Assembly (NCBI GenBank): GCA_025766275.1
Contig: JAFKAC010000255.1
Span: 1 to 43,891, forward strand
Direction: 5' to 3'
Source: Lactarius indigo
Lineage: Eukaryota > Basidiomycota > Agaricomycetes > Russulales > Russulaceae
Length of the DNA stretch: 43,891 nucleotides
Below the pieces are notes generated by a model, which was given only the letters and a program-made list of their open reading frames with translations, did not search any database and had not been told where the DNA came from. A program made the translations under genes and the position numbers. Every line of letters starts with the position of its first letter. The first letter of the stretch is position 1. Positions 1 through 10,711 of the stretch are shown here, piece by piece.

Positions 1-534
1 TCTTGTTATTGTTGCCATAATAGCTGGCGATCGGATGTGAATTGGTTCTGGTTCGGTAATGTGTGCGGACTCAGCTCGTTCGATGAGGAGATCTTGTATT
101 GCTCCCCCACTAGTCTCGGTTTGATTTGGTTCTCGTCCTTCGCTTTCGTCTTGGCTCTGTTCCTCCTCTTCTTCCGATACTACTTCCCCAGTGGAGTGTT
201 CCCGTACTTGCCCGTCAATGGGGCCCCAATCTGCTCGGCTGTTGAGTTCCCGAGCGTCAATGTCGCACTGGTATCTGGGTCCTGCTGGTCGTATGATGTC
301 CCACTGAGAATCTATGGGATTCCACGTAACCTCCGTCCAACACAAGTGGTCGAAGTTGAACTCAACTGGTCGGAACCTGCTAGGTCCGTTGAACTCCACA
401 AAATATCTGGTTTCTTCTTGTCTTTCCCTCCAACTGGCGGCTTGTAAAAAGCGCGTGGGGACGTTTCGTTCTCCTCTTCTTGGGAGCGAATATGGACGAA
501 AGTTCGTCCACTGGTCTCTTGTTGTTACGGCCAC
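1..534 (-). CDS. gag: Gag N-terminal domain, element D (A family), runs off left edge
   Basis: This is the start of the Gag polyprotein of a minus-strand Ty3/gypsy element. The frame is open from a GTG at 534-532 to base 1 and closely matches the Gag N-termini at 17457-18092 and 29331 onward. It carries the FRPVEF motif followed by a Trp, then an acidic Glu-rich stretch. No ATG in this frame precedes the one at 18-16, so I place the start at the GTG, which has A at -3 and G at +4. It lies 6 nt beyond the primer-binding stretch. The final codon (3-1) joins in frame to the codon at 43891-43889, where the rest of this Gag is found. The function is capsid/nucleocapsid precursor by family. The exact initiation codon is an inference. 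Confidence 0.75.
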   Translation of the reverse strand, partial: MAVTTRDQWTNFRPYSLPRRGERNVPTRFLQAASWRERQEETRYFVEFNGPSRFRPVEFNFDHLCWTEVTWNPIDSQWDIIRPAGPRYQCDIDARELNSRADWGPIDGQVREHSTGEVVSEEEEEQSQDESEGREPNQTETSGGAIQDLLIERAESAHITEPEPIHIRSPAIMATITR

Positions 535-540
535 GATGGT

Positions 541-551
541 ATCTTGGTCTT
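541..551 (-). promoter_or_regulatory. Primer-binding stretch, element D
   Basis: On the minus strand this reads AAGACCAAGAT, two bases (TT) inside the 5' LTR. It is the exact reverse complement of 11 nt within the LTR at 765-775, which begin 34 nt from the start of the TATA-like TATTTAAT (809-802). This fits self-priming by the RNA 5' end as in Tf1. There is no TGG start as expected for a tRNA-primed site. Confidence 0.7.
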
Positions 552-553
552 AA

Positions 554-1040
554 TGTTACATCGTCATGACGTTAGCTCGACTTGAGCTTTGTAGAGGCAG
601 CAACAACTTAGCGAATACTCTGGAGACACGAAGGTCCAGACGTGACAGATGTCTTGAAGACGCGAAGGCCCAAGCGTAGATGTGGTGAACACTCGAAGGC
701 GCACTAGTAAGAGACGATAGAGGAAGGGAGATGGAAAGGAAGGAGAAACAAGTGACGATTCAAGAAGACCAAGATGGCGTATCTTGGTCTTCACAAGACA
801 GATTAAATACAAGTCAAGCAGGCCTAAGCGCGCTGCTATGAGTCACCGTAATGTAGCGTCCAACGTATCGCGTAAGTAGCTCGACCCTAATACTACTACT
901 ACTAGTATTAGTGGCACAGTCCTCAGTCAGCAATCAGCGCGCAATCTCCTATCGTACTCGTAATCGCCTATCGCAAGTCTGCAACTAATCTACCTTACCG
1001 CCGTAGTTGCAACCGGTACAGTAAGGGTCGAAACGTAACA
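554..1040 (-). repeat. 5' LTR of element D, A family (487 bp)
   Basis: The repeat begins TGTTAC and ends GTAACA. It pairs with the LTR at 35955-36441, with 9 differences in 487 positions, all transitions. Both share subfamily markers that distinguish them from the 496-bp LTRs at 2819 and 18112. The sequence after the LTR is CTAGC and Plavaka coding sequence, whereas the partner LTR is flanked by GTAAG in element E. The two do not share a target duplication. CpG decay has introduced two CAT triplets near 559 and 565, which create AUGs in the transcript leader. Confidence 0.9.
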
Positions 1041-2693
1041 CTAGCCATGCTGGGTGGTGATGGCATTTGGCGCCACTGTCATCCGATTTTTGCCACTTTT
1101 GTTGGTGATTACCTGGAACAGGTACTGGTTACATGCACCTACATCTGGGCAGTGCCCAAAGTGTCTCGTTCCAGCTAACCAGCTTGGTAACTATGATAGC
1201 TTTCCCACTCGGAACCATTTGGATGCGATTGACACTTACCTCCTGGCCAGTGAAGACATCTGCCAATTCTGTGCCACCTGTCGTGAAGCTGGATTGAAGT
1301 CCATTTTCCATCTGTTTTGGAGTGTACTTCCACTTGTCGACATTTTCATTTCCATCACCCCCAACGTGCTTCACCAGCTTCTTCAAGGTGTTGTGAAGCG
1401 TCTCACCACTTGGCTGATTACCATTTTCGGGGCAGCAGAAGTTGACGCATGTTGCAGGTTGTTGCCACCTAACCACCACATTTCATTGTTCGCCAGCGGC
1501 ATAACAACCCTCTCACAAATTTTGGGAAAAGAGCATAAGGACATATGTCGATTTCTGCTTGGACTTGTTATCGGCTTACCTCTTCCAGGTGGGCAACTCC
1601 CTTCACGTTTGATTAGAGCCACACGTGCACTCCTCGACTTTGTGTATTTGGTGCAATACCCCTCGCATACAAGCAAGACACTTCAACGCCTCGAGGACTG
1701 CCTTGCTCACTTTCATGAGAACAAGGAAGTCTTTGTTGACCTTGGCATGTGTGAGCATTTGGATCTCCCGAAGATCCACAGCCTCCTTCACTACCGCTCC
1801 TCCATTGCCCTATTCAGCACAACTGATAATTACAACACAGAGCAGTCTGAGTGCCTCCATATTGACTTTACGAAGGACGCGTACCGTGCAACAAACCGCA
1901 AAGGTGAATATACTCAAATGACCACATGGCTGGAGCACCACGAAAAGATACAGATGCACATGGCGTTCATCAAATGGCAACAGCAGCACAATCCGACGAG
2001 CCCACCAACACTCATCACTTCTACCAGGCCCTTACACGTTGGTACACAGTATCTCAAGATGACCCAACATCCAACTGTCAAGGCTGTCACATTTGATGAA
2101 CTAGCAGCAAGTTACGGTGCCATTGATTTCCAGGATGCATTAGTGGACTTCATTGCCCTTGTCAATTACCCTGGTGCCTCGGCGGCGATGTTGCGCACTC
2201 AGACAGCTGACATGCTTTTACTGTTTCGTTCTGTGCCTGTATTTCACTGAATCAAATACACTTCTAGTGATAACTCAGAAAACTCGGAAATTGTCGACAG
2301 CGTTGTTATTCGGCCAGAGCAAAAGGACGCACGTGGATGCACAGTACCCCAACGGTTTGACACTGTGCTTGTCTGTGGTAGACATCAAGGTGTCACGCAT
2401 GGAAACAATGGTCGGTTTAGATTGTATTTTAGTCTACATGATATAACCCAATTCCTCAGGTAACCGGATAGCACAAGTTCGCGTTGTCTTCCAAATACCA
2501 AGCAAAGTTGTCCATGACATTTTCTGCAATGATGCTCCGACTCATCTTGCTTATGTTGAATGGTTTTCACCATTGTCTCCAACACCCGACATCAACCACC
2601 TTATGTATAAGGTGTCTAGGTTAACAGATGGATGCCGCCACTGTGCCGCAGTCATTCCTGTAGACAGCATAATTGGCAGTGTTCACCTCATCC
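1041..2693 (+). pseudogene. Plavaka-type DNA transposase, 5'-truncated and frameshifted
   Basis: Translation gives features typical of Agaricomycete Plavaka (KDZ/CMC-like) transposases: a GDG...HPIF...DYLEQ segment near 1055-1125, CPKC, the TPNVLHQLLQGVVKR block near 1357-1400, HIDFTKDAYRATNRK near 1860-1895, and RIAQVRVVFQ, AYVEWF and KVSR...VIPVDSI near 2468-2680. At least three reading-frame changes are needed: near 1145, after the stop at 2248-2250, and between 2447 and 2468. The part upstream of 1041 is replaced by the LTR of element D. The reading frame is cut at 2693 by element C and resumes at 26428. It would be a cut-and-paste transposase by family, but this copy is dead. Family assignment is by motif memory, without a search. 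Confidence 0.75.
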
Positions 2694-2818
2694 TGTTACG
2701 CCCTAGCAGGGGCGTGGGTTCTAGGGGTTCTGAATCACACAAGTATCAAGCGAAGACTTCTGTTGTCTTATTGCTATGAAATACGAGTGATAAGGTGTGG
2801 CACAAGGTGCAGCACTAC
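2694..2818 (-). repeat. C 3' LTR, outer 125-bp segment
   Basis: It is identical to 25846-25970 of the intact C 5' LTR. It ends in ACTAC at 2814-2818, the left copy of element A's target duplication. The LTR continues after A at 18613. Confidence 0.95.
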
Positions 2819-3314
2819 TGTTACGTCGTCACGACGTTAGCTCGACTTGAGCTCTGTAGAGGCGGCAACAACTTAGCGAATACTCTGAAGACGTGAAGGT
2901 CCAGATGTGACAGATGTCTTGAAGACGTGAAGGTCCAAGCGTAGATGCGGTGAACACTCAAAGGCACACTTAGTGAGAGACGATAGAGGGAAAGGAGACG
3001 GAAAGGAGAAAGAAACAAGTGACGATTCAAGAAGACCAAGATGGCGTATCTTGGTCTTCACAAGACAGATTAAATACAAATCGAGCAGGCTTTCAAGCGC
3101 TGCTATGAGTCACAGTAAGGTAGCGTCCAACGTATCGCGTAAGTAGCTCGAACCCTAATACTACTACTACTAGTATTAGTGGCATAGTCCCCAGTCAGCA
3201 ATCAGCGCGCAATCTCCTATCGTACTCGTAATCGCCTATCGTAAGTCCGCAACTAATCTACCTTACCGCCGTAGTTGCAACCGGTACAGTAAGGGTATGA
3301 GTCGAAACGTAACA
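2819..3314 (-). repeat. A 3' LTR (496 bp)
   Basis: It begins TGTTACG and ends CGTAACA on the plus strand, and pairs with 18112-18607. It contains the inverted repeat GAAGACCAAGAT/ATCTTGGTCTTC around the predicted transcription start. Confidence 0.95.
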
Positions 3315-3328
3315 TCACCTCCTCTTCT
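3315..3328 (-). promoter_or_regulatory. Polypurine tract, element A
   Basis: The minus strand reads AGAAGAGGAGGTGA directly against the 3' LTR. This is the expected plus-strand primer position in an LTR retrotransposon. The identical tract occurs at 36442-36455 in element D. Confidence 0.8.
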
Positions 3329-3345
3329 AGCGTGAGACCCCTGGC

Positions 3346-6300
3346 TCACCGAAAGTCGCAGGCCGGCCAATCGTGCTGTTCGTCGGCGATGCGCTCTAAC
3401 GCGGTGGCGCGCTCCAAGTGGTAGATCGCGTCGTGCCGATCGTCTTGTGCGCATTCAATCATGGCGCGGAGTTGACTCACCCTCGCCCGAAGTCGATCCA
3501 GCTCGTAGCTGACCGCGTGGAAGCGCGTGACCTCCGCGGTGAGCGACTCGTTGTTGATGCGGTTGAGTGCGCGGTCGGTGATCTTGTCCGCTTCGAAGAC
3601 GACGAGGTCTTCGTGCGGGTATATGGGGCGGAGCGCCGCGGATACGTGAGGCTCTGCGTAAAGGGGCTTACCGTAGACGTGTGGTGAGCCCGGTATAACC
3701 CCCAATATGAGGGGGTCTGCCCCTCCGATAATCTGGACATGCGACGCGTCCCTCTCTACTCCGTCTGGCCCGGTGATGGGGTATCGAATATGATGGGGTC
3801 GTCGGTTCGCCCAAAACCCTTCAGGCGCAATGACATGCGCAGGGTCCTCGGCAGTGGTGAACGGACGGTGATCGGCGGCACCAGGCACGCGCACACGTCC
3901 TCGATACATGGGGGACCCGTCGGAGTAGACGAGCCAGGGCGTGATGAGGGGATTATCAGGGTCGCGTTTCGTTCGAAGGAAGGTGTGTCTCGCCGGGTAA
4001 TAATCTTCGTCGTCATGGCCAGCCTCAGCTGCCGCCATCGCTGCCGCCGCTCGCGCATCTCCCTCAGTCGGGCTGCTGCTGAGTCCAGCTGCTCCTTCTG
4101 CCATGCTGCCGCCACCCTCTTCCAACCCTCCAACTCGTACTCCATCAGCGCTTGAACGCTGGTCGTTGCTCGGGAAAACTCCGCGAACGCCGATGAGGTC
4201 GTCGCTTGGGGGGATAGCGGCGAAGGGTTCGCGTTCGCCGCGATCGTCTCGGAAGACATGGACGACGGCTTGGTCGTCGTCAGGGGTAGTTGTCGGGTCT
4301 GGGAATCTTGAGACGACGTTGATCCATTCTTGTGCGGTGATGGGCCCCTCTGCTGGTGCAAGAGGTGTCCATGGCGTGAGCTGAGTGTTTGGAATTTCGG
4401 TGTCGCTGTCCTCGGCCAAGAGGGCGCGGGCGTCTTCTGCGAGGGAGTCGAGGAGTTGCGCTTGTGTGACATGTCGCAATGGAGAAGTTGGCATGAGAGT
4501 AATGGCTGAGCGAAGGAAAAGGGGATGACTGTCCTCTGTCCGAGCGACTCCCACTTTATCTCTTCTACCGTGGGTTTGCGCTTCCTGATACAGGCGAAGT
4601 GCTTCCGGCGCAAAGACGTCGTCCTTGTTGACCCACTGGTTTTCCGAGTCCGGGTACCCCTTCCATTTGATCAAGTATTGAAGGCGTCTCCCCCTGCCGA
4701 AATGCCGAGAGTCTAGAATGGCCTCGACTTCATATTCTTCTTCTCCGTCTATCAGTTCGGGCGGTGGTCGTGTGAAGTTTTCCCCGTGCAAGGGAGTTTG
4801 CTTGTACGGTGTGAGAAGATCGATGTGGAATACTGGGTGGATGCTCCACTGCGTGGGAAGTTCCAATCGATAGTTGTAAGGGGACATCACCTGTATTACC
4901 CGAAAGGGTCCGTGGCGTCGCGCCGCTAATTTCGCTGTGGGTTGATTGGTTCGGAGATGTTTGCCTTCGAGCCATACGAGATCGTTGACGTTGAATTTGG
5001 GCGTATCTTTGTTGCGCACCCATGACTCTTGCGCCCTCTTCATAAGGCGTTGGGCGGCGTCTCTAGCTTCTTTCAGCTGCGTCAGCCGCGTGGTTGCAAG
5101 GGGAATGGGAGATAGCTTATCCGTCCAGTCCGCTCGTGGGTTGTACCCCATCAGAAGTTGAAACGGTGATTCTTTTGTGTGTTCATGTGGCCAGTTGTTG
5201 TGCGCGAATTCAGCGATTGGCAGATAAGCTTCCCAGTTGTCCTGCCGCTCATTCACCCAGAAGCGTAGGTACTGTTCCAGCCACTGGTTAGTCCGCTCGG
5301 ACTGTCCATCAGTGCGTGGGTGGTATGCGGTCGATATATTCTGTTGGATCCCCAGAATGCAGCATACTTCTCTAGTAAACTTGGAGGTGAAACGTGGGTC
5401 GCGGTCGCTTATTATTTTGCGCGGCAACCCGAATCGTTTGAACACTTGGGCGATGTATAGACTCGCTGTTTCTTCTGCGGTGATTTCTTCTCGGCATGGG
5501 ATAAAGATTGAGGCTTTGCTACAATCGTGGTCTGTGACAGTTAGTATACTGTCATACCCCCTAGAGACCGGAAGTTTGGTTATGAAGTCTACCGCCACTG
5601 TATGAAACGGCATGGCTTCCAGTATTGGTGCGATGGGATGCAGTGCGGCTCGTATGGGCCTTGTGTTGACTTTGTTTCTCTGACATTCTGCGCAGCCCTG
5701 CACGTATTCATATACGTCTTTTCAGAGTCGCGGCCACCAGTAGTGCCTCTCCAGGATGCGTTGGGTTTTCGCAATCCCCGGATGGCCGTGTATTGGCAAG
5801 TCGTGATGGTCGTGTATCAGTACTCGCTGAGTCGATGCTGGCCCTGTGATTACGAACCTGCCGTCCTTGTACCATTCTCCCTGTATTTTCTTAAGGCGAT
5901 GAGGGTCGATCCACATCTTGATCACCTCCTCGTCTTGTTGATGGCGTGGTTGCAGTAGATTTGGATTGGCGATAAAGGTTCTCGCGGTATTAAGGGTTCG
6001 TACAAAGATTTCGGGGGGTAGGACCACCACTTCGCTGTTGTCTTCGACGCCTTGGTCGTAATCCGGTCGTCTTGACAGTGCATCTGCCCGCCCATTGTTC
6101 TTTCCCTTAATGTGGTGAATCTCGAAGTCGTATTCAGAGAGTTCGAGTACTTCCCTGGCGACTCGCCTGCTAATCTTCTGTGGCGACTTCCAGTATTGTA
6201 GGTTTAGGTGGTCCGAATAGATTTTAATCTTGTGAGGGGCACCTGCGAGAAGCGGTCGCCAGTTCCGTAAGGCTTTAACTATTGCGAGCAGCTCCAGGTC

Positions 6301-7712
6301 GTAGATGTCGTAGTTTCTTTCAGCTTCGGAGAGCGTCGCCGAGTAATAACCTATGGGATGTCGCTTGCCGTCAGATTTCTTTTGTAGTAATACGGCTCCC
6401 ACCACATAGCCCGAGGCGTCTACTTCCAATTCGAATGGGTCTTGAAGGACGGGGTGTGCTAGCACCGGTTCTTCCGTCACGAGTCGTTTTAGGGTGTTGA
6501 ACGCTTGTTCTTCTTCTTCGGTCCACCGCCATTCTTGGTCTTTTCGTGTTAGTTTAGTGAGTGGCTTTGCGTGAGTTGCGAAACCGCGGATAAAGAGTCT
6601 GTAAAAGTTACAGAAGCCGAGGAAGGAACGGACGTCTTTGACTTTTGTTGGTGTTGGCCAGTCCTTGATTCCTTGAACTTTTACAGGGTCCATTCGGGTC
6701 ACCCCCCTCTCAAGGATTACCCCCAGGTAATCCATCCGCGGTTGATGGAAAAGGCATTTCTTGAGTTTGAAGTAGAGGTCGTGCTCTTCCGCAACGCGCA
6801 GGACGTCGCGAACGGCGTCCACATGGGCCGCCAAGTCGTGATCGAAGTGAGTAGCGATACCAATGTCGTCCATATAGACGCGTATGGTGGTGCCAAGACG
6901 TTCATGCTTCGCTATAGTGTCTCGATAGATGTGATTCATCATAGCTTGGAAGGTAGCGGGTGAGTTGGTGAGCCCGAAGAACATGACCGTGGGTTCGAAG
7001 AGTCCGAATTTGGTTTTGAACGCCGCCTTTTCCTGGTCGCCGTCACGGATGCGTATGTTGTTGTAGCCCCACCTGATGTCGAGCTTTGTATAAATATGGG
7101 CGTTACTCAGATCAAGGATAAGGTCTTGTATTAGCGGTAACGGGTATTGATTCCGAATGGTGTGAGAGTTGATGACCCGGTAGTCCTGTACCGGGCGTAG
7201 TTTTCCGTCCTTCTTTTTAATGAAGAAAAAGGGGGATGCGTATGGAGAAATAGAGGGACGTAGGTACCCTTGCTTTAGCTTCTCGTCTAGGAATTCCTTG
7301 AGGTCGCCCTCTTCTTTTTGGGTCATAGGGTAGATCTTGCAGTCGATGGCGGCCGGCGTGGATGGCTTAAAGTCTATTGCGTGATCCCACGGCCTTGCCA
7401 GGGGGAAGCGGTGTGAGGCTTGCTCGTTGAAAAGTCTGGTAAACATTGCGTATTCTTGAGGAAGTACTGCTGCCGTTTGTTGTTGCTTTGCCTGTATGGC
7501 CAACTCCATCGAGGTGGTGGCCCTGGCGAACGTTTCTTCTTCTAACTCCCGCACAATGTCTTCCTTCTCAGCCATAATGAGGGCTCGAACGATCGTTTTC
7601 GATAGCAGTGCTTCGCTAGTTGCCAGTACTATAGGCTGCATATCGGGGTGTATGGTGGCAGTGGCCCAACTGATCGTTGGTTCGAATGCGCTTAGCCATG
7701 GATAGCCTAGCA
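3346..7712 (-). pseudogene. pol: Pol of element A: RT, RNase H, integrase, chromodomain, tail
   Basis: One frame runs leftwards from 7713 to a TGA at 3348-3346, broken only by TGA at 5724-5722, where sister copy D has CGA (WWPRL-R-KDV). Order along the frame: an LGYPWL segment, RT with VYMDD near 6875-6860, and RNase H with LEVDASG, YSDH and ADALSRR. Next come the integrase HHCC finger (HGHPG...CAEC), the catalytic triad in VDFITKLP, SDRDPRF and TDGQSE, and a GPFRV motif near 4900. A chromodomain lies near 4745-4575, with YLIKWKGY and with QWV in place of the usual SWEP. The tail (about 4000-3350) is Pro/Ala-rich, then holds a domain shared with B and C that includes DRALNRINNESLTAEVTRF, then a coiled coil ending in CDFR. 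The protease lies upstream beyond solo LTR G, in frame once the LTR and its duplication are removed. Confidence 0.93.
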
Positions 7713-8512
7713 TGTAACGAACGCGCCTCGACCACGTGACTTACCAGCATCACGTGTTGGACCTCAGTGGGACTATCGCAAGTCTGGCTGGGCAAATGCC
7801 GACTCACCTGAAGAAGATGACGAAGAAGATGGGCTGCTTGCGCAGCTGCAGCATCAAGAGGAGTATGCCCGAGCCGCTTATACGCGGTGTGGACGGTTAG
7901 TGGCCACGTGACTAACATACTCACGTGACGATGTTTCAGTGTGATGTTTGCGTAATACAAACATCATGCTGAACCAGTGTTACGGTCCGCTTGCCTTATC
8001 AAGCTTAGAGGTTATTGGGTTCCTTTGTACAGACTCTACGGGCCTACCTTCTGATTACGGCGTACGTTCCGATTGGCCGATATGTTTGTGCTGACTGATA
8101 CGATACCGAGGGCCTTATGCCATTGGTTGCACTTATCTATGACTCGGTATGACTCAGTACAATATTAGGGTTTCTGCGTTTGGATCTGACTGCGAACTTT
8201 ACTGTGTACTAGTATATAGGTAGTACGCTGGGACGGAGCATTCCCCAGCTTGAGTTCTTGTATCACTCCTACCATTCAATAGGACTTCGAGCTTTCCCCT
8301 CCTTTGTAACCTATCGCTTGCCTCCCATCTCTCTTTTGGTTGACGGCTGTTCAACTCCCCTTTCTCTTGTTCCCTGATTATCTCATCAGGAGGTGACCTT
8401 GTTTGACTACTAAGGGGACGCCTCAGCAGTTTGGCTCGTTCCGCGAATAGTAGTCACGTGCCAACACCCGTTCTTGGTCCAAGTCGGACAACACGTTCGT
8501 AGGAACGTAACA
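7713..8512 (+). repeat. Solo LTR 'G' (800 bp), unknown LTR family
   Basis: The insertion begins TGTAACGAACG and ends CGTAACA, with near-inverted termini. It is flanked by a perfect duplication TAGCA (7708-7712 and 8513-8517). Element D keeps the uninterrupted site near 42020. It holds no coding sequence that I recognise. A TATATAGG near 8213 suggests plus-strand transcription. Five CACGTG cores occur (about 7733, 7751, 7905, 7922 and 8455). Most likely it is the product of LTR-LTR recombination of a full element inserted into A. Confidence 0.85.
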
Positions 8513-8878
8513 TAGCACCATGTCTTCGCTTCCAAGGTCGGTGATCAGGAAGGTCATTTGCTTTATCTGCCCTCGTGTTTTCACTTCTAGGTTAACATAA
8601 TGAGTGATTAACCCAGCTTTATTTTCCGTGTTGTCTATATTCCATATCTTGCGAGGCGTGTCCAGCAGCTGTGTCTGGATGCCAGCCCTTCTGGCCAGGT
8701 TGGGCCAGATAAAGTTGTCGGTCGCGCCAGAGTCGACTAGCGCATTTGTTTCAGTCGTTTGGTAATTTGTACGGACAGTCACTGGAATTCTCATAGATCG
8801 ATAGCGCGTTGTCACAATTACAGAATTACATTGAAGAGCCCTCACCCAGACTGATGGGTTCAGGCGTCCCGAAAACCC
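8513..8878 (-). pseudogene. pol: Protease segment of element A pro-pol
   Basis: This frame lies -1 to gag and opens at the slippery heptamer at 8872-8878. It contains ALVDSGATDNFI, the aspartic protease active-site motif of Ty3/gypsy elements, then NIDNTENKAGLITHYV and TDLGSEDMVL. The next residues should be GYPWLS, but solo LTR G interrupts the frame there. The removed length (805 nt) restores continuity with the pol frame ending at 7712. The protease releases Gag and Pol products by family role. Confidence 0.9.
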
Positions 8879-10295
8879 TCTTTCCCCCATAGATCTTGAA
8901 GTATAAGATCTTTTACTTCGTCTGTGCTGTTGGCCACCTGCGTGAGCCATTCTTTGGCCTGCTCTCCCGCTGTTTTCGTGCTTGCCGCATTGATTTGGGG
9001 TGCGGGCGTTGCGCTCGGTGCCGGTGACATGTATCCAGGCAGTGACGGCGCGTACTGTGATGGCACGTACTGTGAAACGGGTCCTTGCGGATATCCCGTT
9101 GTTTCGGTCATGCGGCTACTGGATGGGGCAGCCTGCCACTGTTGCTGCGTACGTGGATATGGGCAATTTCGTGAGAGGTGGCCGGGAGTGTGACAATTAT
9201 AACAAAGGACATTCCTTAGGTCCCTTCGAGATCCTCCTCGCCCTCGTCCTCTAGCCCCCGGTCCCCCTCTTGGCGGGAACGGTGGTGTCGTCCAGTCGCG
9301 GTGTGGTAGTTTGTTAAAATCGATGTCCTCGGACCCCGCGAGCCTCACTTTTGCGCGGTCAGCCGAGGTGTCCATTGCCCACGGGTTGGTCTGCGGTAAG
9401 TTTTGCGGGAGCGTCCATCCCGCATTGCCTCCTTGCTTCTTCGGTTGCGTCGTCGTATTCTTGTATTCATTGAGTCGCGCTTTAAGGTGAATGTAGTTCT
9501 TCTGCCGCTTGAGGACGGCCCTTTTCCAGTCGTCGAACGTGACAGGGTCGTCAAACTGGAACGCATTTTTGAACAGTTCCTTGGGCAGACCCGACGTGAA
9601 GAGGTCAATGGTTTGGGGTTCGTTGAGGCGATAATGAGCCTTCCGTGCAAGCTGTTCAAAGTCATTGACGTACTTGTCAATGTCTTCCCCTGTCATTTTA
9701 TATCCCTTCCGCAATATGGCCTGGGCTTGTTCTCTTTCTAGCGTGTTTTCGAACCTTTGGCTGAATCCATTGGCTACAGCGTTCCATAGTTCGCGCATGT
9801 AGGGACTTATCCCTCGTTGTATTTGCCTGTTGAGCCAGTTCAGGAAGGATAGGACCCATTCGCTGACTGCTCCGCCTTTGATGTAGGAAAGGAACAGAAG
9901 GCATCTTCTGTAGTCGTTGCGCATGATGGGGGCGTCCAAATTCATGCCCCAATAGACATGCCACTGCGTCAGGAATTGGTCTACTTTGAGTCTGTCTCCG
10001 TCAAAAATGGAAGGTGGCTCGCCGGTTAATTTTTCGTTATGGTGTCCTCCTCCTCCGGCACCTCCACCTCCTCTTCCTCCGTCATCTCCTCCCCCACCTC
10101 CTGGTGGTCCCAGGGGTGGCATTCTTGGTGGTTCGGTTCTTCGCAGGTCAAACGGGATGCCTCCCCCTGGTGGCGGTGGCGGGTCTCCACCTGGTCCTCC
10201 CGTTCCTGGTGGGAGGTCTAATGCGGGTTGTCGTCCGGATGGGGGGTCCCCTCGATCTGACCCTATTGCGCGAAAAATGGCTGCGTCATCTGCAG
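8860..10295 (-). CDS. gag: Gag of element A, central and C-terminal part
   Basis: The frame continues the N-terminal part at 17457-18092 across the B insertion, which lies within the codons for TADD. Order: a Pro/Gly-rich hinge (PPPPPGGG and poly-Gly, about 10240-10030), then a retrotransposon gag core with FDGDRLKVDQFL, W.YWGMN, RFENTLEREQAQ and YVNDFEQLARKA. A CCHC zinc knuckle, CYNCHTPGHLSRNC, lies near 9207-9166, then a Pro/Gln/Tyr-rich tail ending KEGFRDA at TGA 8862-8860. The product binds genomic RNA and forms the particle by family role. The gag stop lies 10 nt after a GGGTTTT heptamer, so Pol is probably made by -1 frameshifting. The apparent residues upstream of TADD that derive from the B LTR are artefacts. 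Confidence 0.9.
8872..8878 (-). other. -1 frameshift heptamer GGGTTTT, element A gag/pro
   Basis: On the minus strand gag reads GAG-GGT-TTT-CGG, so the heptamer G-GGT-TTT has the canonical X-XXY-YYZ phase. A -1 slip enters the protease frame. The gag stop follows 10 nt later. It is conserved at 31362-31368 (E) and 42373-42379 (D). Confidence 0.8.
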
Positions 10296-10296
10296 T

Positions 10297-10324
10297 GTCA
10301 CGATCACGTGACATCGTGACGTCA
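10297..10324 (+). promoter_or_regulatory. Palindrome with CACGTG and TGACGTCA cores at the B LTR end
   Basis: Arms GTCACGAT (10297-10304) and ATCGTGAC (10313-10320) flank CACGTGAC. TGACGTCA overlaps at 10317-10324. These match known bHLH and bZIP/CREB core sites, so a U3 control role is plausible but inferred. The same block is at the start of the 3' LTR. Confidence 0.45.
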
Positions 10325-10488
10325 CGTCACGCAATGCGCGTCCACGTCTCTGACCCCGTAAGTTTTACAGAAGTCTGGTTTCGTCTTAAGCATGCCTTAT
10401 GGTGCTAGTATCACGAAGTGTCCACGTAGCAATCGATAGGTGACGTGGCTTGTAGAAAACGGTCCCCGAAAACCCCAGTATGTACGAC

Positions 10489-10533
10489 TATAAGATGTAG
10501 TTCGTAGAGTAGTACAGTCTTTATCTACTCTTA
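10489..10533 (+). promoter_or_regulatory. TATA box and predicted transcription start, element B
   Basis: TATAAG begins at 10489 and the predicted RNA 5' end is at 10523. In the 3' LTR the equivalent sites are 17234 and 17268. The 11 nt from 17268 (GTCTACTCTTA) are the exact complement of the primer-binding stretch. The 5' LTR has A instead of G at the first position. Confidence 0.6.
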
Positions 10534-10711
10534 GTTCCCGAATACCGAGTGCACGTTGTCTTGACCCTTCTCCCTTGCGATCTCTTAAGAGTGAGCCAAG
10601 GAATCCCCGAACACTCGACTTGTGCTGAACCACGAGTCTCGACTCTACCGAATTGCGTTGAGCCCAGCTCCGCGTGACTTAGCATCCGTACGGTCCCTCG
10701 GAACCGTAACA

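Larger units (their letters stand above)
10296..10711 (+). repeat. B 5' LTR (416 bp)
   Basis: It begins TGTCACG and ends CGTAACA. It pairs with 17041-17456. Confidence 0.95.

Noticed and set aside
1054..2250. Complete gene starting at the first Met-like codon
   Set aside because: Homologous sequence continues upstream to 1041 in another frame and is cut by an LTR. This is a truncated transposase.
7616..7960. Minus-strand frame that crosses the solo LTR G boundary
   Set aside because: It spans an insertion junction and shows no known motif.
10296..10314. Gag of A apparently starting with MSRDRD in the B LTR
   Set aside because: It is read-through from the B LTR into A. The true upstream codons are at 17457 onward.
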